Shown here: positions 38,116 to 51,683 of the stretch, piece by piece
Position numbering within the stretch: position 1 is the stretch's first letter
Layout of the letters: the number at the start of each line of letters is the position of its first letter
Assembly (NCBI GenBank): GCA_030407005.1
Contig: JAUDYN010000005.1
Span: forward strand, 868,001 to 932,000
Length of the DNA: 64,000 bases
From: Desarmillaria ectypa
Taxonomy: Eukaryota; Basidiomycota; Agaricomycetes; Agaricales; Physalacriaceae
Direction of reading: 5' to 3'
The notes under the pieces: generated by a model
Seen by the model: the letters and a program-made list of their open reading frames with translations, nothing else
Databases searched by the model: none
Told to the model about the DNA's origin: nothing
Made by a program: the position numbers and the translations under genes

Positions 38116-40005
38116 ATGGTTACCATTCTCCTCCTTGCCGAACCCGACAAACCTGTTCGTCGCAAAGATGTCGGTCGAACTGTCCTCCATTGTCTACACG
38201 GTCTTCACTCCATCGAAACCGCTCTCTCCACCTTTCATTCCTTCATTTCCGACTCATACAATCACGTCCAACCATGCTCAGATGTCCTTGCAATGTTCGA
38301 TCCGCATGTAGGCGATTGTGCTTGCCATATGCGTGCTCAGATGCTCTGGGATCTCATCGAGTACGTCTCCTCCTCCCCGGAGAAGAGGAGATTCCTTGAG
38401 CATGCGGTTCTACTACTCAGGGAGAGTAGAGTGAAAGCTTCTATTCTCTTGCAGAAGCTGGCGAAAACCAACGGGAACACAGGTCCTTTAGGCTTTGCAT
38501 CGATCATCACACTATCCGACATATTCCAGCAGATTGGGTTTCGTGCGTTCATGACATTAGTTGACACCAACTCGAATTCTTCTAGGAAAAATACGCCAGC
38601 AGAAGAAACATCCTTCGCTTGCCTCAGCACAGGAAGTGCTAGTGAAGGCAGTCATGGTGCTGTCTCCAGGTTGGATTCCTTCCACGATGCTATCGTCAAC
38701 AAGTCTTTCTCACCCGTTGAATCTTCCGACTCCGACGCTTCATCCTCCGACTCTTCGTCATCCTCCCTTCGTAGTCACCGCTCGATCGCCGTCAACACGA
38801 ATTGGAATCCCACCGATGCCTGGTCTGTCGTCCGCTTCTTAACATTTTCATATCTACTCTCAATTCCCAAGAGAGTGATCTTCAAGGCCGGGCCTCCCGC
38901 TGGCATGATCATTCGGGTCGAACCTCTACTCTCTTACGCCGAGACTGAAGCGGCACTGGAGGCGCTTAATCTTGTCGAGGGTGTACCGCTCTCTAGCATC
39001 ATTCGTCCAGGGGACAGGGCGAAGAAGACGGCGCTCGTTAACGAGTGCGAGACCATGCAAGTGTATATCTCCCAAATGTCAGTGAATTGGATGAAGAAGG
39101 CTACGGTTACATTAGGCCTTAGTCCGGCGGCTCAGAGGTCAGCGCTGTTTTTCACTACAGTACTCTCCTCCTGACACTGTTTCTCCAGGCTGTGCGGTAA
39201 CTACGCTGTTCCTAACGCTCGTCAAGTTTCTTGTGTTTCCTCTTACCTGTCAATCCTGCCTGTACGTACGGCCTGGTTGACGAAGGATGTACCCATTCTC
39301 ATTGCGATCGAACGATTCTGTTCGAATGGTGAGTTAGCCGTCCTTTCCCATTACATGATATCTTATTCCCATCCCCCAGGCTATCATATCATATTGCATC
39401 GCGTCACCCGAAATGTCGATGCTTGGGACGAATACAAGTCAGTCAAAAACCAAGACATTGCAGCGATAGGCAATGCTAACTGGTTCGACATCACTCCTGT
39501 CTCTCACGATGAAGTCCTCTCGTCATCGTGGGCTGGACAGCCCCATATTGTCCTCATCGCTGTCTCCACGGATGGCGATCTTGAAGATTTTTATGGTCGA
39601 CTGATTCACGATAGTCCGTGTTGCCTAGGATCCAGTCGACCGCATAACGGACCCTGTCGCGAGATCGACGACTATACCAGTATCGTTGAAAAAGCCAACT
39701 TTTCCCAGCTCCTCATGCTGTTATTCGGCCAACATGAACAGTTTCCTTTTCCTTTGCGAAGTCAACAAGACGGGTACGACTATATCGCTGACTGCATCAG
39801 GTCAGAGCTTGGAGAGGAAGCGAGTGGGCTTTTTATGAAAGCGCGGTCGGAGGCGTATGAATATGGAACTGGTAGGTCTACAAGAACCTACTCGTTTCAG
39901 CACGTGTATCTGGAGCTTCCTGGCGTTGTGGGAAGGCAGGTGAAGGGTATGTTGGGTCGAAAGGAGAAACCCCTTCTTGGATTCGGGCGCGAACTGTCGA
40001 GATGA
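38116..40005 (+). CDS. unknown 595-aa protein, left copy of an inverted pair
   Basis: I do not recognise this protein. Model: exons 38,116-39,137, 39,189-39,328 and 39,380-40,005, giving 595 codons plus TGA. Intron 1 (51 bp) is needed to bypass a stop at 39,172. Intron 2 (GTGAGT to CCCCAG, 51 bp) is in frame without a stop and could be retained. The protein begins MVTILLLAEP, has conserved-looking Cys/His in CACH near residue 68 and a Ser/Asp-rich low-complexity stretch at about 199-223. No signal peptide or membrane segment is evident. It is identical to the copy at 44,110-45,999 from codon 6 to the stop. The start codon is preceded by a TATA-like run without room for a normal leader, so this copy may lack its own promoter. 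It is convergent with ARG5,6 (297 bp between stops). Confidence 0.8.
38131..40005 (+). repeat. inverted repeat, left arm (1,875 bp)
   Basis: Reverse complement of 44,110-45,984 with no difference found in the stretches I compared, including both introns. The coordinates sum to 84,115 all along, so there is no indel. Identity starts at CTCCTTGCCG, 15 bases into the coding sequence, and stops with the last base of the TGA codon; the next bases are CC here and TA in the other copy. Confidence 0.9.
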
Positions 40006-40302
40006 CCGAACTCGCATACGTCGTCTCGTCAGCGTAGTCTACCTTTCATAGTTCAAACTTTTATACTGGTAGCTATGCACACATCGCTATCGGAAAGTAG
40101 ACAAGCAATACAATATGGTTGAGTAATCAATCCACCATTGCAACTGTCAGAAACCACCTCAATTTCTTAGATTTCCATCTTTAAGTACGTAGTTTTAACC
40201 TAACCATTCTTCACAAGATAAGAAAGTTTTATTCCATGCGAAACTTGAACTAGAATACTTTTTCTTTGACAACGATATACCGAACAAGTAGATGTCGTTC
40301 AG

Positions 40303-43274
<2,972 letters not shown>

Positions 43275-43439
43275 TGTTGAATGGGTACAGTATGTGAATG
43301 GGAATGCAGAAAACCGGGCACCTAGCAATCGGATAAAGACCCATCTCGTGCTGTATATGAATAGTGGATTACCTTTCTGCGCTGTTTTCGCTGTTGAAAG
43401 CTATGTATAGGCTGTAAAATGTTTGACAGGACGTGGTAG

Positions 43440-43445
43440 GAGTCA
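43440..43445 (-). promoter_or_regulatory. possible general-control (Gcn4/Cpc1-like) half site
   Basis: Minus strand TGACTCC, about 166 bp upstream of the ARG5,6 start, matches six of seven bases of TGASTCA. Arginine genes are known targets of general amino-acid control in fungi. A six-base match can occur by chance. Confidence 0.3.
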
Positions 43446-43484
43446 GAGAAATGAACAGGTCCGCCAATTGCATTATTTTCTCGT

Positions 43485-43497
43485 CTTATCTGATAAG
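43485..43497. promoter_or_regulatory. palindromic double GATA element upstream of ARG5,6
   Basis: CTTATCTGATAAG is a perfect inverted pair of GATA-factor sites about 210 bp upstream of the ARG5,6 start, with a further GATAA just beyond. The same element survives as CTTATCAGATAAG at 61,132-61,144 in the ARG5,6 relic although most CpG sites there have decayed. Fungal GATA factors control nitrogen and iron metabolism; the role here is inferred. Confidence 0.45.
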
Positions 43498-44109
43498 TGA
43501 AGATAATCCCGATTTGGACACGGCACGTCCCGGCCACCACTCCGGAGTTCAATAATAGGACCTGACTGGAAATACATGTCTGCGAGCATACCTTACGACG
43601 ATTTGTATTTCCTGAATCCTCATCCGACACAGACTTACCTAGCCCGAGAGACAACCAAGAGAACACATACATGTAAATACAATATTAAAGTTGAAATCAT
43701 GTCACTTTACCACTGTCAACCACATTTTTGAGATGCACACATATCAGCAGCTTTGACCGTAACTTACAGAACGATTATCCACATTTGCTTAAGCACAAAT
43801 ATTGCCGTGTATTGACGGATCGTAATTTCCGTTAGAAATTGACACTGTTGGGTGGCTCAGAAGCTCTTGTTGCCCTGAGGTTAAAATCCCGCGACCTCGA
43901 CGGTCAAACTTCAGAGAGACTACCTACTTAATAATATATATCTAAGAGATTCAAGTAATTTCATGCGAAACACATGGCCTGATGAAGTTGTGTACTTTCT
44001 ACCAGCTAAAAGCCCAACTCGGACAGTCGTAGACTCTATGCACTCAAGACACATTGAAAAAGCATATTTGAGACGGCCGTGCGACTTAATATTCCTTTTA
44101 ACGATTCTA

Positions 44110-45984
44110 TCATCTCGACAGTTCGCGCCCGAATCCAAGAAGGGGTTTCTCCTTTCGACCCAACATACCCTTCACCTGCCTTCCCACAACGCCAGGAAGC
44201 TCCAGATACACGTGCTGAAACGAGTAGGTTCTTGTAGACCTACCAGTTCCATATTCATACGCCTCCGACCGCGCTTTCATAAAAAGCCCACTCGCTTCCT
44301 CTCCAAGCTCTGACCTGATGCAGTCAGCGATATAGTCGTACCCGTCTTGTTGACTTCGCAAAGGAAAAGGAAACTGTTCATGTTGGCCGAATAACAGCAT
44401 GAGGAGCTGGGAAAAGTTGGCTTTTTCAACGATACTGGTATAGTCGTCGATCTCGCGACAGGGTCCGTTATGCGGTCGACTGGATCCTAGGCAACACGGA
44501 CTATCGTGAATCAGTCGACCATAAAAATCTTCAAGATCGCCATCCGTGGAGACAGCGATGAGGACAATATGGGGCTGTCCAGCCCACGATGACGAGAGGA
44601 CTTCATCGTGAGAGACAGGAGTGATGTCGAACCAGTTAGCATTGCCTATCGCTGCAATGTCTTGGTTTTTGACTGACTTGTATTCGTCCCAAGCATCGAC
44701 ATTTCGGGTGACGCGATGCAATATGATATGATAGCCTGGGGGATGGGAATAAGATATCATGTAATGGGAAAGGACGGCTAACTCACCATTCGAACAGAAT
44801 CGTTCGATCGCAATGAGAATGGGTACATCCTTCGTCAACCAGGCCGTACGTACAGGCAGGATTGACAGGTAAGAGGAAACACAAGAAACTTGACGAGCGT
44901 TAGGAACAGCGTAGTTACCGCACAGCCTGGAGAAACAGTGTCAGGAGGAGAGTACTGTAGTGAAAAACAGCGCTGACCTCTGAGCCGCCGGACTAAGGCC
45001 TAATGTAACCGTAGCCTTCTTCATCCAATTCACTGACATTTGGGAGATATACACTTGCATGGTCTCGCACTCGTTAACGAGCGCCGTCTTCTTCGCCCTG
45101 TCCCCTGGACGAATGATGCTAGAGAGCGGTACACCCTCGACAAGATTAAGCGCCTCCAGTGCCGCTTCAGTCTCGGCGTAAGAGAGTAGAGGTTCGACCC
45201 GAATGATCATGCCAGCGGGAGGCCCGGCCTTGAAGATCACTCTCTTGGGAATTGAGAGTAGATATGAAAATGTTAAGAAGCGGACGACAGACCAGGCATC
45301 GGTGGGATTCCAATTCGTGTTGACGGCGATCGAGCGGTGACTACGAAGGGAGGATGACGAAGAGTCGGAGGATGAAGCGTCGGAGTCGGAAGATTCAACG
45401 GGTGAGAAAGACTTGTTGACGATAGCATCGTGGAAGGAATCCAACCTGGAGACAGCACCATGACTGCCTTCACTAGCACTTCCTGTGCTGAGGCAAGCGA
45501 AGGATGTTTCTTCTGCTGGCGTATTTTTCCTAGAAGAATTCGAGTTGGTGTCAACTAATGTCATGAACGCACGAAACCCAATCTGCTGGAATATGTCGGA
45601 TAGTGTGATGATCGATGCAAAGCCTAAAGGACCTGTGTTCCCGTTGGTTTTCGCCAGCTTCTGCAAGAGAATAGAAGCTTTCACTCTACTCTCCCTGAGT
45701 AGTAGAACCGCATGCTCAAGGAATCTCCTCTTCTCCGGGGAGGAGGAGACGTACTCGATGAGATCCCAGAGCATCTGAGCACGCATATGGCAAGCACAAT
45801 CGCCTACATGCGGATCGAACATTGCAAGGACATCTGAGCATGGTTGGACGTGATTGTATGAGTCGGAAATGAAGGAATGAAAGGTGGAGAGAGCGGTTTC
45901 GATGGAGTGAAGACCGTGTAGACAATGGAGGACAGTTCGACCGACATCTTTGCGACGAACAGGTTTGTCGGGTTCGGCAAGGAG
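44110..45984 (-). repeat. inverted repeat, right arm (1,875 bp)
   Basis: Partner of 38,131-40,005; spacer 4,104 bp (40,006-44,109) holding only ARG5,6 and its promoter. Recombination between such arms would invert the ARG5,6 segment. Confidence 0.9.
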
Positions 45985-45999
45985 CAGTGTCGTGGCCAT
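44110..45999 (-). CDS. unknown 595-aa protein, right copy of an inverted pair
   Basis: Same protein as at 38,116-40,005 apart from its first codons (MATTLLLAEP here, MVTILLLAEP there). Exons: 44,978-45,999; 44,787-44,926; 44,110-44,735. The family is not recognised. In the first codons the two copies differ at several synonymous as well as replacement positions, while everything from codon 6 to the stop appears identical, introns included. That pattern suggests gene conversion between two older paralogues. This copy has an ordinary upstream region and may be the expressed one. It is followed downstream by the ARG5,6 promoter, 835 bp away. Confidence 0.82.
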
Positions 46000-47249
46000 A
46001 GTATAGAAACAATCATAACAGGGCCTCTATATGCTCTTGGGTATCTAACTAATACCCTGCAAAAATTGAAAGTGTATTTTGGGTGGGCGCGGATATGCAC
46101 GGATCCGAATCTTCGCCGGATGTGATGCATTGAACGTTGGACGAGAGTACAAATAGATTGAAAGTCCGCACAGCGAAGCTCTCTTTGTGTAACATTGAAC
46201 GTAGGTGGTGCTCACGGTATTGAGACTATTATTGGTAGCTGCCCAAGCTGCTGACTCACAAAAGGAAGGAAGATCCTCTCGCGATTATGGCGACATTGAT
46301 GGTCGGGGGGACAAGATTTCTCTGCGAGAACATAGGTCGGCTCTGCGTTGAGAAGCGCACCCCGTTACGACATCCAGAGCTGCACTGCAATATCCATTAC
46401 AAGGTACATAATTACAAGAGGAACGCACCCGGAGATGCTAACACCCGGAGAGCGGGGTTCTCTTTGCGAGGATATAGTGGGTCTTAGAACGCACACGGAG
46501 GTGTGCATTCACAATCAAGACAAGGCGATTCGATATCGTCCTTGAATTCACCCCTAATTCCAGAGATGAAAGGCTACAGCGAAGCACTGCCAGTGAGCAG
46601 ACAATATCGGATGATGGGAAAGGCATCAGTCACCTTCTACCACACCGAACGCCCCTTGCCAGCGATCCAGAGCTTGATTCTTAGCTTCGACGAATCAGAA
46701 GGTTCTGACATGTCAACTCCGAAAGCAGCGGATCCGACTGCACCCTCATTTTTGATGTCAAAAAGGATTTTCATGTCCCGAGGGCATTGAGTGTTCTTAC
46801 AAGTTTTTGGGTCACATACATAATAGCGAAGAATGAGCAAGCCCGGAAGTCAACAGTTCCGATATCATCGATATCCCTCAGTACATTCTAGATCGTAGAA
46901 CAGAGCCGAACCTCGGAACCAAAAGTCAGTTGGGAGATTGATTGCCAGCTTCATACCTGTCAAGCGGCCAAGTGTCTTCCTTCCATATTATAGAAACCAT
47001 AGAAAAGATTTCGAATTTTTAGCAGCGACTGAAGAAAACAGTAATAGCTCGAGCTTTTGAATACAAGGGGCAGTCTGTGAGGGGATAAAAACGAAGGCGT
47101 ACGAAAAAGAATGAGACAAGACGGGAAAGTGGTGGTTGGGAAGTCAAGGCGCTGCCTCATGCTTATTACCTAATCCGTAAGGTGGCGATGTTCCAACTTC
47201 AACTTCAACTTCAATGCCCAGTCAATGCTTAGGCAACATAAATCATATT
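46000..47249. other. intergenic, no gene supported
   Basis: Lies between the start of the right duplicate and the 3' end of the O-methyltransferase. It holds two loosely related units (about 46,316-46,365 and 46,459-46,505, each with TTCTCT and GCGAG). Short open frames here have no recognisable content. Confidence 0.45.
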
Positions 47250-48681
47250 TCAAGCGACAGTACATTCAATCAGTGAAGTAAATCCGGGATTTCTCCAAAT
47301 ATTCTCAACTTTCAAACCCGCCCTTCCCAAAATGCCCATGAACTCGCTCTCTGTCCTTTCCATAGCACCTACCAACGTCATCATTTGCATGGATACCATA
47401 TACTTGAACCGGTCACTATCAGCGTCTAAAACAGCTTCAGCAATGTAGAGCCGAGCGTCGGGGATTTCCATCATAGCTGAACAAATGAACTGAAGGATCC
47501 GGACGCAATCATCGTCGGACCAGTCGTGAAGGACAAATCGCATAAAGTAGATACGACCCCCACGACAGTCAATCACAGGTTGCGGAGTGAAAAAGTCATG
47601 CGGCATAAATGTCACACGAGGCTTGCATTCCGGTGCATGCTCATCCCAGAACTACGTTTATGACCAGTCAGCATCAGTGAAAGTATAAGAACAGAATACC
47701 CACCTTGGGCGCCGCCTCGAGGACGGAGGCTCTGTCTTGGATAATAACTTTGATCTTGGGGAACCGACGCGTAAACTCGATCCCGGCACCTCCAATCCCA
47801 CCTCCGACATCGATTATAGTGGCCTCCTCGCCATGCTTGGTCCAGTCGTAACCGTAAATGAGAGATCCATGAAGAAGAGGTTCGGCACCAATCATCGCTC
47901 TATTCAGACGCTCTCGGGCGGCAGCCCCATCTGGAGTCTGGTAGTATTCCCAGATGGATGTGCCCCGCAGGATCTCGAACGGTGTCTTGGAGGCACCCTC
48001 AGTCTTTACTGCCGGGACAATGTGCACACCTGCATGATATGCGTCGTCACACCTGAACAGGCGAGAGATGAGAAATGGAATCATAGAAACGTCAAAAGAA
48101 AAATAACTTGCCAATGTCCAACAAACCCATGCAAGTTCTTCTCGTGCGCAGACAAGAGGATCGACGACATTCGGTTGTTTACGAAAATGTCTGATCCAAA
48201 CGCAGTCTCTCGAAAGAGACCACGGTTTACCAGAGTCCGCATGCATTGGCCTGGTCGACGTAGTAAGTTGGTGAACGAGAATAGACCGAGAAAAAGACAT
48301 ACGAAGGCGAGTAGGATCGGCATCGACTTTGTGAGCGAGTTCACTCAATAATACCTGTCGTACCCCCAGAGCATCTGCGACTCCGAGTTCTGAGACGACC
48401 TGGAGAGCGTTGCTCTCGTGAAAGGCTCCTCCGATGGTAGTGACGTGCTCGGACGGATCAGCTGCATATGATGCTAGCTCGTCACATAGTTGTCCAAATT
48501 TCCTGTATGCGCGAAGAAGTGACTCAGAGGACGGAGCGGCCTGGCTGGAAGACACGAGAGAGGGATCCCTAGAGTCAATGTTTGTAATAACTTCACGTTC
48601 AATGTCACTGAGAAGTGTATGGAGGTGGGCCACAAGAGAGGTAAAACCAGGAAGCAAGGAAGAAGTGCTGTTACTGGCCAT
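47250..48681 (-). CDS. SAM-dependent O-methyltransferase (plant/fungal type 2 family)
   Basis: Likely methylates a hydroxyl group of an aromatic or polyketide-like small molecule. Exons: 48,303-48,681; 48,112-48,250; 47,704-48,052; 47,250-47,651, giving 422 aa, usual for the family. The N-terminal half carries the winged-helix dimerisation region (about 75-170). The SAM site is IIDVGGGIGGAGIEF (252-266), with the acidic QD at 278-279. LHDWSDDD (330-337) contains the catalytic His331. The second intron is GC-AG (GCAAGT to TTCAG); the alternative GT donor nearby would delete residues that look conserved. Divergently transcribed from the FAD monooxygenase with 435 bp between the starts, so the pair is probably co-regulated. 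The substrate cannot be told from sequence. Confidence 0.9.
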
Positions 48682-49116
48682 TGGTCAATGTCTTTGCCTC
48701 GATACAATTCCTCTGTAGTATTTAGTACAAGTGCTTCAATGAGGAAAGTCCCAAGCTTCGGTCTCCATACAACCTGTCAAAATTGGATAAGCTTCATCCT
48801 AGCCGGCTCTTAGTAAACAGCAGTACGAGAGGCTGATATACCATCTTCGAAGCACTGAGGATGAAGGGGGGCGAAAACAAAAATCATCGTGGGAAGGTCA
48901 CTGAAACCTCAGGACCGGAGATCAAATTGATGATCGACACGAACCACGTCGTCGTTCAAACCGAGCCATGGATTCGACTAGGGCTGATTTCGTTTGCCAA
49001 GTCCGATTCCTAGATTTCCCCTCTCGTAACTTACCGTTCATTGAATCGACGTTATATGGCATTATGTACTTTCCTCGTTCGGGATTCCTGCAGTCCTGTT
49101 CTCTCACTATTGCAAT
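48682..49116. promoter_or_regulatory. shared divergent promoter, O-methyltransferase and FAD monooxygenase
   Basis: 435 bp between two divergent start codons, with no other gene. Such an arrangement commonly serves both genes in fungal clusters. No specific operator was identified. Confidence 0.5.
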
Positions 49117-51319
49117 ATGGGTGCCTCTGTCCTCATCGTACGTTCTGTATTATCGGCCCTCCCAGTCATTTTCCTCACTGTTTATAAAACATTTGCTTAG
49201 GTCGGTTCTGGGCTCTCAGGTATACATTTATTGTCTACCGCATAACTTATCTGATGAATATATTTTCTCAAGGTCTAATTCTTGCTTTATCACTCTTGCG
49301 CAACGGTGTATCTGTCCGAATCATCGATAAAGCACCAAAGTTTGGTGTCGGCCAACGCGGGTGCGGAATCCAGGCAAGTCTCTGCCTTCACAGTACTGAG
49401 CTGTACTAATACCATTCTTCCAGCCTCGTACACTTGAGCTATACAAGATTCTCGGAATTCTTCCCCAAGTGCTAGAGCTTGCTCGTCCTGTCCCAATCAT
49501 ACATCTACACCCCTCTCCCGAAGGAAACAACCCTCCAAAGATTCTAGACCTAAATGCAGCAATGGAAGACACGCCACTGTATCCACACGTATGTCCATCA
49601 CAAACTGTAAAGTCCAACGTGTAATTCATGCATAATACCCAGATTAACCCTATGATCTTGGGGCAAGATCGTCACGAAGAGCTTATTCGCTCGTACCTAC
49701 GCCACGAGTACAATTGCGAAGTCGAACTTGCCACAGAGCTAATCTCATTCGAGCAACAAGCCACGCACGTCATCGCTCACCTTTCTTACGGCGGAGGAGC
49801 ACCAGAAACTGTTATATCGGATTGGTTGGTTGGAACCGATGGCGCACATAGCACCGTTCGCAAACAACTCGGTTTGGCATTTATGGGGGAGAGTCGAACT
49901 TCAGATAGTCTTGTAGTCGGTGATGTTCATGTGACAGGTGGATTGGGGGACAGAAAGGTAGGACGTCTCCATTCGTGTACTTATGCCCTCCTGATGACTT
50001 GTGTCTGTTAGCACTGGCCCTTTTGGGGAGATGATTTCGTTCGCAAAGTGTAGCTGTTCTCGTTCGGTTCCTGTAGTTATTACTCTCTGACAACACTTTG
50101 ACAGTGTAAGCTTGCGACCCTTCGAAATTGAGGACGACGACCGATACAATTTCATGATGGGTGGCCTGGACTTTGATCATGATAAGGTCGCTTCGAGTCG
50201 AGAGGAACTCATCAAGCTCTTCTATGAAGTCTCCGGAAGGAAAGACGTCGAGTTCGGGGACCTGATATGGATGGGTATTTGGAGGTACTGACAATAGATT
50301 TGATCAATGACACTCTTCCTGACGCATGAACCAGGCCGAACATTCGTATGGTCGACAAGTTTGGTGAAGGAAGAGTCTTCGTTGCTGGAGGTAGCCGTCT
50401 TTTCTTTGAAATGTCCATGTGTTCAACATCTTCACGGTGTCTAGATGCTGCACATGTCCACCCTCCCGCCGGAGGTCAGGTAAGTCACACCGGTGTCCGA
50501 TTCTCATTCCATCTCACTCCTCATTCAGGGGATGAACTCAGGCGTCCAGGACTCGGTTAGACGCTGTTATTCTTCATATGACCTCATTGTGACTTCTTTT
50601 AACAGCTCAACCTTGCATGGAAACTCGCCCTTGTGCAGAAGAACATAGCCCCCGTTAACATCCTCGAATCTTATACGCGGGAAAGAATGCCGGTCATTGC
50701 GTACATGCTCAATATGACGGATGGGTTGATTAAATCGACGATGAAAGAGGGCGGAACTGGTGAAGGATTTTCTCGAGATTTCAGCCTCCGACAGCTCGGT
50801 GTCAATTACAGAGGAAGTCCCCTCGTCGTTGATGAGAAGTATACGAGACGAGATGAATTCGTTGACCCTTACCGATCGGGCGAAGATGGAACTGTTCGAG
50901 GAGGGGACAGGGCACCAGCAGCACCTGGTTTAGTCACGGTCAAGGATGACTCCATATCGACGAGTCTATTCGAGATTTTCCAGTTCACCTGTCACACCGT
51001 CCTCATTTTCTCCGACCGGAACGATGATCGGTTGGATATCCTGAACATGCTCACGTCGTATCCTCAGGATCTCGTTCAGAGCGTAGTTATCTACCCGCAA
51101 TCAACGATGCCACCTTCCACGCCGGCAGTGCACCAGCTAGCCAACTATGTATTGGTTGATCGAGATGGATTTGCTCACAAGAACTACAACATGGTTGGTT
51201 CAAACGCTACCAAAGTTGTTGTGGTAAGGCCTGATGGATACATTGGTGCATTGATAAATGGCACGGATGGTTTGGCGAGCTACTTTGGGGCTATCTTATT
51301 AGGGCATGCCATATTTTGA
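49117..51319 (+). CDS. FAD-dependent aromatic monooxygenase (phenol/PHBH type)
   Basis: Flavin hydroxylase expected to hydroxylate an aromatic ring with NAD(P)H and O2. Eleven exons: 49,117-49,137; 49,201-49,219; 49,273-49,373; 49,424-49,588; 49,643-49,957; 50,012-50,049; 50,105-50,284; 50,335-50,390; 50,445-50,479; 50,529-50,555; 50,606-51,319, giving 556 aa. FAD motif VGSGLSG (8-14), DG motif GTDGAHSTVRKQLG (166-179), and GD motif VAGDAAHVHPPAGGQG (296-311), completed across the junction of exons 8, 9 and 10. The C-terminal 170 residues form the thioredoxin-like domain usual in this group (VLVDRDG and VVRPDGYIGA). The third intron is GC-AG. Exons 1 and 2 are only 21 and 19 nt but supply the nucleotide-binding loop, so the start is firm. 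Confidence 0.92.
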
Positions 51320-51683
51320 TGTTGGTTCCTGCAAGTAACTACTAATAGAACGGTTGAAATCAAGAAATTCTTTAATAGAATGATTGTATGCTGGTAGTTG
51401 GCTCTGAGTCTCTAATCGAACAACTGACAATGTGTGTCCGTGTTGACACATATCCTCAGCATCCTTTGTTCGAATTCATTAGCAACCAACCTTGGTACCC
51501 TCCATTGTGACTTGCTTGGTGCCTTGAATGATGCTGTGGAGACGAAGCTTGATTAGCCCGAATGAGATTGAAGTACGAAGGCACAACTTCGAAGTCCTGT
51601 CATTTATAGATCGCAGGAGATACAGGGAATTATCCGAAGCAAGGCGAATGTCTACACAAGAAAGTAACCGTACAGTAGTAAGT

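Noticed and set aside
39329..39379. Reading intron 2 of the unknown gene as coding
   Set aside because: It is in frame without stops, but has strong GTGAGT and CCCCAG borders and the 51-bp length of its sister intron, so I treat it as an intron; cDNA would decide.
43275..43328. Upstream in-frame extension of ARG5,6
   Set aside because: It would need a TTG start; the ATG at 43,274 opens directly into an Arg-rich mitochondrial presequence.
48100..48135. GT donor inside exon 2 of the O-methyltransferase instead of the GC donor
   Set aside because: It would remove six residues (FVGHW region) that fit the family pattern before the next exon, and the GC donor has the better consensus.
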